Source: Imbricaverruca yamaguchii
Lineage: Eukaryota > Arthropoda > Thecostraca > Neoverrucidae
Reading direction: 5' to 3'
DNA length: 64,000 bases
NCBI GenBank assembly: GCA_034440575.1
Contig: JAOTOL010001641.1
Location: 1,550,001 to 1,614,000, forward strand
The translations under genes were made by a program, and so were the position numbers. The notes beneath the pieces were generated by a model. It made no database searches and was not told the DNA's origin. It saw nothing but the letters and a program-made list of their open reading frames with translations. Positions 23,054 to 34,999 of this stretch are shown in pieces; position 1 is the stretch's first letter; each line of letters opens with the position of its first letter.

Positions 23054-25874
23054 TGATTAAGTTTGCTTCCAAGCGCATCAATCGGACAGGAGAAACTCAC
23101 ACTGATAGTACATTTAATGTTTCCGATGTGCAGCGGAGCAAGACCAAACGACATTCTTTGTCAAGCTTTTCCTTTCGCTTCGGTGCGTTGTATCTTCACA
23201 TCGGCATTCCAACATGTGACGGAAATCGACGCCATTAATTGCATGACCAATAACATTATGCATGAGTATGCATCACCACTTCACGACCTTTGCACATCGG
23301 GTGGTGAAAGTACAAGGCGCTTGATATAGAGATGATGATTTGCATAGCAGCATCGGCTCGGCATGGTCTGTGTGATGCGCCAGGTGGCTGCTCTGACAGT
23401 CTAGTTGGCGTAACCACCTCAGGGGGTTGACGGGCGCAGAAGGTGGGCGCTACAGCCGTCCCGTCATGGCCTCACAATTGTTTGCACGCAGCTGCGGGCC
23501 AAAGCGACCGTCGCACACCGGCCGGGTCGGCCTGTGCGACCTCACCTCACCACTCGCCTGTCGGCCATTGGCACTTCACATGGTCTCACGGGTTGTGACG
23601 AGATCATCGCGATGCTGCGGAGCGGCACCTCCTCTGTACACTCACCTCCAGAGTAGCGGAAGCGGTCCGACGGCCGTGACAGCGCACCACTATGCTGATC
23701 GGACCGCAACCGTTGCGTTTCGCCTGGTATTGCCGATGCACCTGGGTGCCAACGATGTCGCCCGCTGATTTGGGGTGGGGGGTGTTGGTGGCCCGATTAT
23801 TGTATTACAGTCGTCTGCAATCGCGTACGCAACACAAGTATTGATAGGTAAACTGAGGAATGTCATTGGCCAACAGGGATCATAGATCAGAGGTCAGACC
23901 ACAGGGTAATGTCAAGCTAAGGAATAGCCCCTCCCCTCAGTTGCAAATTTGTCCCACACCCTGCTTTGTTGTACACTTTTTTAATTTGAACTGTACGAGG
24001 CATTGGATGGATGACTTGGAGTAATTTGGTGTTACATTCACCATCAATAAATACAAGAATGAGACACTTTTTTTTTCACACTCGAATGTGGTCGATATAA
24101 CACCGTACGTAGCAAAAAGGTGAAATGTTTACAGGACTTTATGGTGAGAAAGGGAAATAAATCAGTAGGGAAATATATGCATTGCTACATAATTTTCCAC
24201 TTTTCTCATTTCAATTCCGAATCATTCACACCTTCCCAGCTAATCTTGTGAAACCACGTGCCTGTCAGGCAAAGAAGCGAACTTTCATCGAAGCTTCCAA
24301 ACGTGTGCGACATGTGAAGTCTTAACATCATCCCATCTAAAATCAAGCAATTAAGCTTCGTGATCTAACAATGATCCAGTGCATGTGGTATTTTTGCCTT
24401 GAACATCCCTCTTCCAAAAATACCTGCTTTTTGTATTAATGAACGACCAGTAATCTTTCTTGCATTATCTCATTCATTCGCCAACATAAGCCACCTTTTT
24501 GGTGTTGTGCGAGCGAGAACAAGAGGGCGGCGGACTGTGAGGCTTCCCTGCTGCAGGCAGGGACTACTAAACATCCAACATCAAACTACCAAAGGTAACT
24601 GGTGAATCGACCGCAACTCTGGACAGCGTGTGAAGCCATCAGGTGCACCATGCCACATTGTCGGAGGGGTATTGGTGTCGCTCTCTATCACGGCCCATGC
24701 ATCGCACAGCCAGCTCAGTGCACGCCGTGCGCAACCGCTTGATAAATATCATAATATAAATATCTACCATTGCGAATACTGTCTCTCATGATACAAACTA
24801 GAACTTGAAACTCTGCATTATATAGTGGAACGCTGTCGAAAGTTAGGTGCCAGCAAAAAAATCATCGCAAACCTCTTTCTTTGAGAAAGGATTAAGCATA
24901 CTTGGTGACGATATCTATAGAACGTGACGCCCCGTGACATAAAAGTTCTTGCCGTTTAAAAACGTGATACTTGGGTCGAAGAGGGCCAGCTTCGGTGCTC
25001 AGGTGAAGTTCTCTATAGTAGACTCGCTCGGACTGATACTCGCCCTCGCTTGTAATTAGTTGAGCTATACATTATATACATCAATTCGTAAATGAGAGGG
25101 TATGATGGCGTAAAACTACCACTAAGAGGCAACAGCCGCCAACAACAAAAAGAAACAACAACCACAATCTACCATTGTGGGAGTCGTGACTCCGCAAAGG
25201 TAGGAATATAAAACTACACGAACCCCCACATTCACGTACTTTCTATGCAAGCAAGGGATCAATTGTGGACATAACCACTTGACATAAAACGCATGGAATG
25301 TGTTAGTCAATGGCTTTAACTGTCGCACCCGGGTATGTTGACTTACAGTAAGACATTAGTATGCGCCTGACCTGACACCGTCACGTGATCTGACCCTGCA
25401 CCTGGCCCTCGCTGGGTAACCTCAGCTGCTGTGTAGCCGAGGATGAACCCATCGAGGCCTGACTCTGGTATCTGGCCTAATCTGAACCCAATTTTACCCT
25501 GCCACATGGTAGTGGTTACCATGCTAGCAGTTTGAACGTGGCACTGACGTGCGTCACGCTCCTGTATTTCGATGCGCTATGCGCATGAATGATTTAGGTT
25601 GCAACATACTGGCACCAGCATAACGTGTGCATTTCATGTTCTCGTGTGTGCGAGTTTGTGGTGGCAATGGCATCAAAAGTAATAGTTATCTGGCGAACCA
25701 TTAAATAAAAATAAATTTGTCCGAATTTTTGCTGGGGTGTCTTTATGGACCAGAATTCCTAAGCAGGGCTTATTGCGTGGACCCTGGCCCCACCACCTGA
25801 TCCATAAATTCCGGTTCAACGGCAGAATTTTGACAGAGAGTTGAACGTGTTGTCAATGCACGGACACGGCCGCC
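23054..25874. other. unannotated interval
   Basis: No gene is recognised. 23.42-23.77 kb is GC-rich with a 113-aa open frame (23427-23768) that has no domain. The rest is AT-rich. Confidence 0.4.
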
Positions 25875-26308
25875 GGCCGTTGTAGCAGCAGCACAGCTCG
25901 GCCGGCCGTTGTAGCAGCAGCACAGCCCGGCCGATCGTTGTAGCAGCAGCACAGCCCGGCCGGCCGTTGTAGCAGCAGCACAGCTCGGCCGATCGTTGTA
26001 GCAGCAGCACGGCGCGGCCGGCCGTTGTAGCAGCAGCACGGCGCGGCCGGCCGTTGTAGCAGCAGCACGGCCCGGCCGGCCGTTGTAGCAGCAGCACAGC
26101 TCGGCCGATCGTTGTAGCAGCAGCACGGCTCGGCCGATCGTTGTAGCAGCAGCACGGCCCGGCCGGCCGTTGTAGCAGCAGCACGGCGCGGCCGGCCGTT
26201 GTAGCAGCAGCACGGCGCGGCCGGCCGTTGTAGCAGCAGCACGGTGCGGCCGGCCGTTGTAGCAGCAGCACAGCTCGGCCGGCCGTTGTAGCAGCAGCAC
26301 GGCGCGGC
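25875..26308. repeat. 29-bp CAG-containing minisatellite, 15 copies
   Basis: Units read GGCCGTTGTAGCAGCAGCAC followed by AGCTCGGCC or GGCGCGGCC. A recurrent variant begins GATCGTTG. Unit junctions create GGCCGGCC palindromes, and each unit holds a GCAGCAGCA core. Since 29 is not a multiple of three, all three minus-strand frames stay open, giving overlapping Cys/Ala-rich frames up to 224 aa. These are artefacts of the repetition. Confidence 0.96.
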
Positions 26309-28174
26309 GGCGAGCCGTGACAACGACACCGTCACCGTTGACTGCGCCCGGGAGCGGAAGTCGGCGTCGGACGGCAGGTAGCCAGTTGGCGCGGAGCCGG
26401 CGGCCATCACAGTGCCGGCAGCTGACCTCAATGTTGCGCTGCGCACACGCCCGCTAGCCGACAATCCAATTACATGGTGGCGCTCATCGTGTACGGCTTT
26501 GGGATACCACGGGCGCGCGCGAACCAACAGTCGCTTGTCGCACCTCGTGCGTTGCCTCTGCTCCGAGCCTGTCTGACAGCCGGTCGTCCCTGCATGCCGC
26601 TCCGGTCGGGTATGGTTTTATTTCGGCGGAGCAGAATGCTTCTGGCGTCCATCCTCGTCGCCGTAGCTGTTCCAGTGCTGACCCAGCGATAGTCACTCAC
26701 ACAGCGCGGTGCAATGTGGGTAGGTGGAGAGCCGGTCACCGCGGCCGACTTAAGAGTAGAGCTACTCAGTTCTGGTCTTTGTCAAGCCCAATCTCTTCAT
26801 GTCCTAGTCACGGCCAGGTTCGAAGGCTGTTGGTGCGACCGCCTAGTAGTGTCCTGATGTGGATGCGTACATCTTCTACCGTGCTCACACCCCGATACAC
26901 ACTCACGTCGATATCTGGGAGACGAGAGTATCGACACCGATCAATCTGTGCTAAAGTTCCTCTTCTATTCCCACTACCTCAGCCCCTGGGGATCGGCTAC
27001 AATGGTTTGCGGACGTTAGATACCTATGTTCAACATTCAACATTGCGCTTTAGTGCTCCATTGAACGTCTGTACGTAACGCCTTGATATCTTGGAATGCT
27101 TCCTCGGAAATACACGGGCTAGCCGCATGTGCTGTAGAAGTGGCTTTCTTGGCGTGCGGTATTCAATTAGGGAATTACGTGGTAATATTACATGACAGAA
27201 TAAAGACAGCCCGCTGCCAAAGATTGTGAAAGTCGCACCATCTGCTGGGTGCATGTGCAAACAATTGGTCACTGTGGCGTCGTGTTTGGAGAGGCTCTTC
27301 CAGCGCCGACGCCCTGCTTCCGCCGCCACACAGGACATGTCAGTTTGGGCGCCAGCACTGCTAATCCAGACAATTTCTCTGAACGTTTCCGCTGAGCGTC
27401 CATCGCTGCGACACTCTCCCCTCCGCAGACCGGTGTTGGCGACAGACTGAAGTGACGGCGCGTCACCGCCGCCGTCACTTCGTCCCTTTCTAAGTGGCCG
27501 TATTACGTGCGGATGCCGTCTCACGCTTGACAGTAGAGCCGTGTAGATAACGGACCAGATACCCGCGTGCGGACGGGCAGTTGGCTACCCGGCCCGACCT
27601 ATGGTGGTCTTTGGCACGGCACACATCCAGATTATTTACTAATGGATGGTGAAGTCGTGCATGGAATTCCCTGCTTGTTCACAACTATTGACGACATTGC
27701 CAAGCTTTTATTCAAGACTGTGTTATGTCTTCGGAATTTATACAGCATGGATTTGCTGGTGGGCTCAATATGAAATTAAGTTCGTAGAGCGATGTTCATG
27801 GTAGTTTAAGCTCAAATGCAATTACTGATTAAGTTAGTTTGTTATGCTAGCAATATTTTAACCTCTGATTAATATATATTGGTTGATTATTTGTTACGAA
27901 ACTACTGGTCAGTGGCGCTACCTTCGAAGTATATATTAGTGAAATCACTAGGGTGTGCACAAGAGGACATACTCCACGTGTCTCAAAGCTACCTATTGAC
28001 TGCAGCTGCCTTTTGAGTGCAGGTGAACCCCACTGGAGGCACAGGTAATCCGATTAAATGTTTCCGAACACTTAATGAGCCCAGAGCAAATAATCAGCCA
28101 ACTCCGAAGAACACTGTTTTAGACACCGAATCAAAACAACCATCCAATTATATTAACAACAGGAGATGACGTTG
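26309..28174. other. unannotated interval, GC-rich on the left
   Basis: 26.3-27.5 kb is GC-rich with overlapping frames on both strands (e.g. 27030-27524 minus, 164 aa) that lack recognisable domains. 27.6-28.17 kb is AT-rich. Nothing is assigned. Confidence 0.4.
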
Positions 28175-28216
28175 TACTATGGCGAGCTTCTCCGAGAAGA
28201 GAAGCTCGCCATAGTA
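28175..28216. repeat. perfect 18-bp inverted repeat with 6-nt loop
   Basis: TACTATGGCGAGCTTCTC, loop CGAGAA, then the exact reverse complement GAGAAGCTCGCCATAGTA. Short perfect foldbacks of this type commonly arise by template switching. It also resembles a small-RNA hairpin, but its stem is short for a microRNA precursor. Confidence 0.9.
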
Positions 28217-28300
28217 TGTACAGCGCACGCAGCGGATTCTGCTTCGGTAGCAGTGTGACTGCTCGCCGGTTACTCGCTCCACTATTTATTCACCTGCGTC

Positions 28301-28395
28301 TGAACTGTAGATCAGTACAGTCGGGAAAGTATAACGACTCCACAGGCTGTTTCTGAACTGTAGTTCAGCACAGGCGGGGCAGTGTAACGAATACC
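28301..28395. repeat. 53-bp tandem duplication
   Basis: TGAACTGTAGATCAGTACAG and, 53 bp later, TGAACTGTAGTTCAGCACAG, each followed by a GGG-AGTRTAACGA block. Two diverged copies. Confidence 0.75.
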
Positions 28396-29042
28396 AAAAC
28401 TGATTAATGTATTGACATAGTTGACTTTGAAGTAAAACATGCTGAAATTCAACAACCAGATGTTTTATATCGTTAAAATATGAATATGTACCGCATCAGT
28501 GTAGTCGCTATATGACGTCCTACACCATGCTACCGCCTCTTTTCACTCGTGTTCGTGACAGCAGTTATGCCACGGTGCCTCCGTACGCGACTCTGGCCAT
28601 CCAGTCATTGCACCAGACCAGAGGTAATGATTGCCTCTCCTATCCTCTCCTATCTGCCATATTAGTGTAGAGGACATGCTGCGAGCCTCTGCTCCATGAA
28701 CGTGACATTTACCCGGTCAGCCACTGACGCTTGAGGTTGTCATGTTGACCAATTGATCACCGATTCGCGCGGCCGTGCTCCACCGAGTATGCAATGTCGT
28801 GTCAACACAAATACGCGCATGACGTATTCATTGCAGCACTTCCAGTGCACACAAACAGTAGCCAAGCCTTCTTCAGTTATACAGCGACCAAGTTGCTAAG
28901 CCGCGTGGAAATTGAAAATGGAAGTTAGTGCTTTTCCCAGGCTGCACCAGTTGTGCATACTTATTTTAGGTGCCGAGGGGAACAGGCAGGGAAGGAGATG
29001 GTACAGTTGTGACCATGTGCCAGTAACTCTCAAGCTGCCTGT
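28396..29042. other. unannotated interval
   Basis: Nothing recognised between the two hairpin regions. Confidence 0.45.
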
Positions 29043-29066
29043 GTTCATAAACCTGGGTTTATGAAC
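29043..29066. repeat. perfect 11-bp inverted repeat
   Basis: GTTCATAAACC, TG, GGTTTATGAAC. It lies about 30 bp from the next hairpin, and both are followed by an AAGTTATAC word. Confidence 0.85.
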
Positions 29067-29096
29067 GCAAGTTATACCTTTGCAACGTCAGTAAGT

Positions 29097-29137
29097 ACTG
29101 ATTCTCATCATGTAAGTTATACATGATGAGAATCAGT
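29097..29137. repeat. perfect 18-bp inverted repeat with 5-nt loop
   Basis: ACTGATTCTCATCATGTA, loop AGTTA, then TACATGATGAGAATCAGT. It lies immediately upstream of the 47-bp minisatellite. Confidence 0.9.
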
Positions 29138-29144
29138 AGCCTGA

Positions 29145-29597
29145 CACCAGTACAGCGGCAGCGTTGTTGATCTCAGGCGTGTTAAGGAGAGCACTAGTAC
29201 AGCGGCAGCGTTGTTGATCTCAGGCGTGTTAAGGAGAGCACCAGTACAGCGGCAGCGTTGTTGGTCTCACACGTGTTAAGGAGGGCACCAGTACAGCGGC
29301 AGCGTTGTTGGTCTCACACGTGTTAAGGAGAGCACCAGTACAGCGGCAGCGTTGTTGGTCTCACACGTGTTAAGGAGGGCACCAGTACAGCGGTAGCGTT
29401 GTTGGTCTCACACGTGTTAAGGAGAGCACCAGTACAGCGGCAGCGTTGTTGGTCTCACACGTGTTAAGGAGAGCACCAGTACAGCGGCAGCGTTGTTGAT
29501 CTCTGGCGTGTTCAGGAGGGCACCAGTACAGCGGCAGCGTTGTTGGTCTCACACGTGTTAAGGAGGGCACCAGTACAGCGGCAGCGTTGTTGGTCTC
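29145..29597. repeat. 47-bp minisatellite, about 9.6 copies
   Basis: Units read CACCAGTACAGCGGCAGCG, TTGTTGGTCTCACACGTGTT, AAGGAGAG. Copies at the left and one near the right edge carry GATCTCAGGCGTG or GATCTCTGGCGTG instead. Homogeneous otherwise. The minus-strand frames covering it are artefacts. Confidence 0.96.
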
Positions 29598-29794
29598 GCT
29601 GCCGCAGGGGCAGAGCTCGTGTGACGGTAGGACACTCAGCGGTCAGCGGGACGTTACACCGGATCACCGTGTTCACGTCGGCACGCTTGACGGCAACAAC
29701 CGGCTGAAATGCGCCGACCAGGCCCGTCATTAGGCATATAAACGTTACGTGTGAAATAGAGGGCAACGACGATCTAGTCATACCCAGCTGCCAC

Positions 29795-30050
29795 TTCCAC
29801 CATCATGCCGACTACCACAGTCACCGTCATGCCGACTGCCGCTGTCGCAAATATTACCACTCCCACCGTCTTGCCGACTACCACCGCCACCACCATGTCG
29901 ACTGCCACCACCACCACCGTGCAGACTGCTACCGTCATGCCGACTGCCACTACCACCGCCACCGTCACTACCATTGTCATTCCGATCGCCACCGTCATGT
30001 GGGCTACCGCCGCCACTGTCATCCCGACTGCCACTACCATGTGTCACTAC
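29795..30050. repeat. ACC/GCC trinucleotide-rich low-complexity tract
   Basis: Recurrent ACCACCGTCATGCCGACTGC-like words with triplet periodicity, open on both strands as Thr/Val-rich frames. There is no coding evidence beyond the openness forced by the triplet pattern. Confidence 0.75.
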
Positions 30051-30071
30051 CATGTACCCTGTGTGTCAGCG

Positions 30072-30236
30072 TCGTCTGCCCGCCACAGCTTGCCAGTATT
30101 ACCTGCTCGCCACAGCTTGCTAGTGTTACCTGCCCGCTCACCAGTGTTGCCTGTCCGCCACAGCTTGACAGTGTTGCCTGTCCGCCACAGTTTGCGAGTG
30201 TTACCTGCCCGCTCACCAGTGTTGCCTGCCTGTCAC
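30072..30236. repeat. 27-bp minisatellite
   Basis: Six copies of CGCCACAGCTTGCCAGTGTT plus ACCTGCC, with several shortened units reading CGCTCACCAGTGTTGCCTG. The unit is a multiple of three, so one frame stays open throughout. No domain is recognised. Confidence 0.8.
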
Positions 30237-31410
30237 CACCGACCATCACAGCTGTCGACTCCACGACCAACACCCCTAGCATCGCATGCACCACCTCCTA
30301 GATGAATATGCCGACTATGGAGTCTCGGGATGTACTGAGTCGTAAGGATGCAAGTCTCCTGCATAAGCCGCGTGCATTTGCAGTAAAATGGATCTTCAAG
30401 AACACCGGATAAAAACATAAACTGGGGAAAATCTTACCCAGCTGAACTCAATCACAAACAGGACCGTCAACATGCCACTGGATCTGGCATGTGACACTGG
30501 ATCTAGGATACGATGGTGAAAACTGGGCACGATGGTGGAAGCTGACCACAATACTGTAAATTGGCCACATTAGTAGAAGCAGGACGCGATGCTGGGGCCA
30601 GGACACGAGGGCGGCGGCGACTGGACTGCTGCGCCGTCGCGACACCGCAAACGGCTGCCAACAACATGGACCAGCTGCGGGAGATGAGCAGTCGGCAGCC
30701 ATCGACGGCCGAGCCAGTCGCGGGCGACGCTAATGTCCACTGCTGCAGCCGCGCCCATCTCAGCCCGGCCAAAACTGACGGCGATCGACCTTGGACGTGG
30801 CACAGGGCAGCGGGCGGCTGGCTGCCGGACGAACTGAACGGTGTCCGGCGCGGCAGTCGTGTCGCTCCCGTCACTGTGCTCGTGGTCGCGCCCTGTGACC
30901 GCTCTGAGAGGACAGCATCAGGCCGGCCGACGACCGCACCGTCCTCGGCATATCCGCCCCAACACTCGGCTCGGCTGACGCGTCCTGTCCTGTCTTGAAG
31001 CGGCGAGCAGCTGTGGCACGACGGTCCGCCGGTAAATGGACGCAGTAGCGGCGACTAACGGTTCCCACGCGTCGTGCCTGCGGTGGGCACGTCCCATGTT
31101 TGGCCCATTCTCCGGCCAGTTATGCACCAGAAGTGACAGATGGCTTAGTAGAGCACGAGAGAAAAATGGTCGTGTCGTGTCCGGCGGCGGCGGCGCGCAA
31201 CTGGAGCCGGAGCAGAAACGATATATTTTCCAATTCTGCTTGGCTGAGGTGTGATCAGTCCATTGTGTGACCTGGGCTCGTGATTAGAAATAATGGTGAA
31301 TAATCGCACAATCTGTCGTGGCAAGTTTATAAATATTCGGAATTGGTACCTTCCATCGGAAATTCTGCAGCATCGGAGGGACACACGGTGGTGACGAACT
31401 GTCCACGGCT
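30237..31410. other. unannotated interval, CpG-rich centre
   Basis: 30.56-31.1 kb is GC- and CpG-rich and open on several frames (145 aa plus, 123 aa minus) with no recognisable domain. It might be an unmethylated, promoter-like island, but there is no gene model to support that. Confidence 0.4.
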
Positions 31411-32180
31411 GGCTTTCTGATCGCTCGATATTGACCAGCGTGGTGCGTCGCTGTCAGACTACCACAGAACGTACACGCCATGGTTACTGCGGCTGGCTTC
31501 CTGATGGATCCACGTTGACCGGTGTGCTGGCTGGCTGGCCGAGTGCCACAGGACGTGCACACTCTGGCTGATGCACGGCTGACCGGTGACCGGTGTGCTG
31601 GCTGGCTGGCCGAGTGCCACAGGACGTGCACACTCTGGCTGATGCACGGCTGACCGGTGACCGGTGTGCTGGCTGGCTGGCCGAGTGCCACAGGACGTGC
31701 ACACTCTGGCTGATGCACGGCTGACCGGTGACCGGTGTGCTGGCTGGCTGGCCGAGTGCCACAGGACGTGCACACTCTGGCTGATGCACGGCTGACCGGT
31801 GACCGGTGTGCTGGCTGGCTGGCCGAGTGCCACAGGACTTGCACACTCTGGCTGATGCACGGCTGACCGGTGACCGGTGTGCTGGCTGGCTGGCCGAGTG
31901 CCACAGGACGTGCACACTCTGGCTGATGCACGGCTGACCGGTGACCGGTGTGCTGGCTGGCTGGCCGAGTGCCACAAAACATGCACACTAGGGCTGATGC
32001 ACGGCTGACCGGTGACCGGTGACCGGTGATCGGCTACCGGTGTGCTGGCTGGCTGGAAGAGTGCCATAGGACATGCACACTAGGGCTGATGCACGGCTGA
32101 CCGGTGACCGGTGACCGGTTACCGGTGTGCTGGCTGGCTGGAAGAGTGCCACAGGACATGCACACTAGGGCTGATGCATG
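31411..32180. repeat. 71-bp minisatellite, about 10-11 copies
   Basis: Central copies (31530-31970) are almost identical: CTGGCTGGCTGGCCGAGTGC, CACAGGACGTGCACACTCTG, GCTGATGCACGGCTGACCGG, TGACCGGTGTG. The copy at 31411-31530 is old and diverged. Right-hand copies carry extra GACCGGT units and a GGAAGAGTGCC variant. A 71-bp period keeps all three minus frames open (up to 234 aa), which is an artefact. Confidence 0.95.
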
Positions 32181-32756
32181 ACTGAGCGCTTCGCCTGTTG
32201 GCTAAATGTAATCATATATTTTAAATAGCAGAAAGAGGTTATTATCCTCGTTCCAACAGTTGTCAAGATTTGCGTGAAGCTTTCCCCGGCTAAATGCTGG
32301 ATGTTTCACTGGCTAGCTCGCTGGGACAATGTGACATGCTTTAGAGGTCATCTGGGTGTCTCTGTGGTGACTTTGTGTGGCTTCTTACGCCCACAATCAT
32401 AAGCCAAATTGAAATTTTAGAATAAAATGATCCAGGCCGAAATGTGAACGATAAGGATAGTTTTAAGCGTGACGACCGTCGCGGCATACTGCGAGCCAGT
32501 CACGAGAACGCTAACAATACCTAACGAGGAAATAATTATTACTGCCTTCACACACAATGCGGCTCTCTGTACTCACGATCCATTCTAAGATTGTCCAGAG
32601 AATGCTGATATTTTTTTGCGATGAAAGAACGAGCACTGGTTTTACATAAACTGCCATACTCTGAATGTACTCCGTACTCACGGTTATATTCCGAACTGGT
32701 CCAAAAAACACCGATAATCCCTGGTGACGTGCGGCTGTCGGCGCCACCTAGTGGCA
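32181..32756. other. unannotated interval
   Basis: AT-rich flank, nothing recognised. Confidence 0.45.
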
Positions 32757-33600
32757 CCAGCTCGGTGTCAGTCCAGGTCTGTGGTGTCAGTCTGTGGCAC
32801 CGGCTCGGTGTCAGTCCAGGTCTGTGGTGTCAGTCTGTGGCGCCTACTCGGTGTCAGTCCAGGTCTGTGGTGTCGGCTCGGTGTCAGTCCAGGTCTGTGG
32901 TGTTATCTGTGGTGCCGGCTTGGTGTCAGTCCAGGTCTGTGGTGTCAGTCTGTGGTGTCGGCTCGGTGTCAGTCCAGGTATGTGGTGTCAGTCTGTGGTG
33001 TCGGATCGGTGTCAGTCCAGGTCTGTGGTGTCAGTCTGTGGCGCCTACTCGGTGTCAGTCCAGGCCTGTGGTGTCAGTCTGTGGTGTCGGCTCGGTGTCA
33101 GTCCAGGTCTGTGGTGTCAGTCTGTGGTGTCGGCTCGGTGTCAGTCCAGGTCTGTGGTGTCAGTCTGTGGTGTCGGCTCGGTGTCAGTCCAGGTCTGTGG
33201 TGTCAGTCTGTGGCGCCTACTCGGTGTCAGTCCAGGCCTGTGGTGTCAGTCTGTGGTGTCGGCTCGGTGTCAGTCCAGGTCTGTGGTGTCAGTCTGTGGT
33301 GTCGGCTCGGTGTCAGTCCAGGTATGTGGTGTCAGTCTGTGGTGTCGGCTCGGTGTCAGTCCAGGTCTGTGGTGTCAGTCTGTGGTGTCGGCTCGGTGTC
33401 AGTCCAGGTCTGTGGTGTCAGTCTGTGGTGTCGGCTCGGTGTCAGTCCAGGTCTGTGGTGTCAGTCTGTGGTGCCGGCTCGGTGTCAGTCCAGGTCTGTG
33501 GTGTCAGTCTGTGGTGTCGGCTCGGTGTCAGTCCAGGTCTGTGGTGTCAGTCTGTGGTGCCGGCTCGGTGTCAGTCCAGGTCTGTGGTGCCAGCCTGTGG
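32757..33600. repeat. 43-bp minisatellite, about 20 copies
   Basis: Unit TCGGCTCGGTGTCAGTCCAG, GTCTGTGGTGTCAGTCTGTG, GTG, with variants GCGCCTACTCGG, GCCGGCTCGG and short copies. Because 43 leaves remainder one modulo three, the three forward frames each translate the same Val/Ser/Cys-rich 43-residue pattern in rotation and all stay open (315-365 aa). This explains the long overlapping frames without any gene. Confidence 0.97.
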
Positions 33601-34986
33601 TCGGCTGGTGTCTGGGGTGCTGTCTGGCGGCCGCCAGCTCCGCGCTGCCCCCCCCCCAGAGACATCAGCGAAAGCAGCGCGGGAAAAATGGCGCGGCGGG
33701 GCGAGCCGCCAGCGTTGACACGCAGTTTGGATGAGAAATGACGGTGGAATATTGTCTGGTCATGTCGGCGGCGGGAACATTGGGCTTCACCGTCAGACAT
33801 GAGCTCAGCCAGCGTAGGAAACGTGGCTCAGTTGGAAACCTTGATACCACGATTATTGAACTGCGGAAATTCCCAATGGGCGGTGATATTTCCTTACTTT
33901 GGTGCCGTTTTGTGTCCTGAAGAGGATGAAATTAGAGTGGGAATTTCGGCGAGTTATGCGCTCGTTATGTGGCTTGTTGGAAGTATCCCCGGGCTTGCAT
34001 CTCTGTCAAGTATTGTACTACTTTGGTCTTAGGCCGAGTACAATTTTTTAAGTGACTTTAGCATTAGATTTAAACACATCTTAAGCATTGCGTGTGCTTC
34101 ATGTTATTTCTGCTCGGTAAGTGATGTTGTTTAGCACCGGAATCTTGTCCGGGCAATACCCAATTGATTTAGAGTGAAGTTATTTTCGAGTGCTTATCAA
34201 CGACATAGGATGAACGCAAACACACAGTGACATGGGTGAAGTTGCGCTCGGCTGAAGCATTCGTTATTCATCTTCTTTGTGCCATTCTCCTTCGCTCGTG
34301 TAACCTCCATTCGTCGCACGTGCAGTATTCAGCCGAATACACATGCTAAGCATCCATGTTTCATAACAAGAGTCGCAAATTCTCATCCATTCTGGGGAGT
34401 TATCCATGGCAGCTGAGAGCCAATCACGCAATACATAGACATTAGTCAGCAAGGAATTGCTCTGGAAATATGGCATGATTGTGAATAGCTGGAGAACAAA
34501 GATTACATTTCCTAATATGGTAGCTTGGCTGCCATCGAGCCATCCTGTATTCATTATCTACCAATTGTTGTGCATGAAGCAGACCAGCACCGATATATGT
34601 ATGTGGTGGCGATTGACCTCAAACAACAGTTCCAATATACCCTGGATGTGGCAACTGGCCAGCTCGTTATTAGCTGTGAACACCAGTCCTATTCTGCCAT
34701 GCACTGGGCAGACGACTTGTGTGGTTGCTGCTTCTGGGCATCCTTCATTTAGCAAAAGGAACCAAAAATGAATACATGAAGGTATTCCATTCGATTCACT
34801 GAGTACCATTGCGCAAGTCGATGATTTCACAACAAATTTAATTCACCTTTAATTAAGCTCATTGTTGGCAGATATGTGTACATTACCATTCTATTCGAAT
34901 CTGAAGCGTGGGATATAAGTGCTCACCGTGGCATGTTCTATTCCGGAAATAAACTCTTGTTAGCCTCAGTGCTGCGAATTAACCTA
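33601..34986. other. unannotated interval
   Basis: GC-rich to about 33.7 kb, then AT-rich. Overlapping small frames at 34264-34830 on both strands have no domain. Confidence 0.4.
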
Positions 34987-34999
34987 TTAACACCCAGTG
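34987..34999 (+). repeat. piggyBac left terminus with TTAA
   Basis: TTAA plus the inverted repeat CACCCAGTG, followed at once by the perfect 16-bp palindrome GTCCTCATATGAGGAC that shares the terminal G. Confidence 0.92.

Noticed and set aside
25770..26527. Cys/Ala-rich repeat proteins of 151-224 aa on the minus strand
   Set aside because: All three frames are open over a 29-bp array, so this is a repeat artefact.
27030..27524. 164-aa minus-strand protein
   Set aside because: No recognisable motif, a mixed composition like a chance frame, and no supporting context.
28175..28216. MicroRNA precursor
   Set aside because: The stem is only 18 bp and perfectly paired, shorter than animal pre-miRNA stems. 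A foldback is more likely.
30503..31068. Host gene in a CpG-rich interval
   Set aside because: Frames are open on several strands as expected from GC richness. No domain or splice structure was recognised.
31284..32067. Long minus-strand open frames (202-234 aa) with repeated Pro/Gln/Ser motifs
   Set aside because: They follow the 71-bp minisatellite in three frames. Openness is forced by repetition, with no start context or domain.
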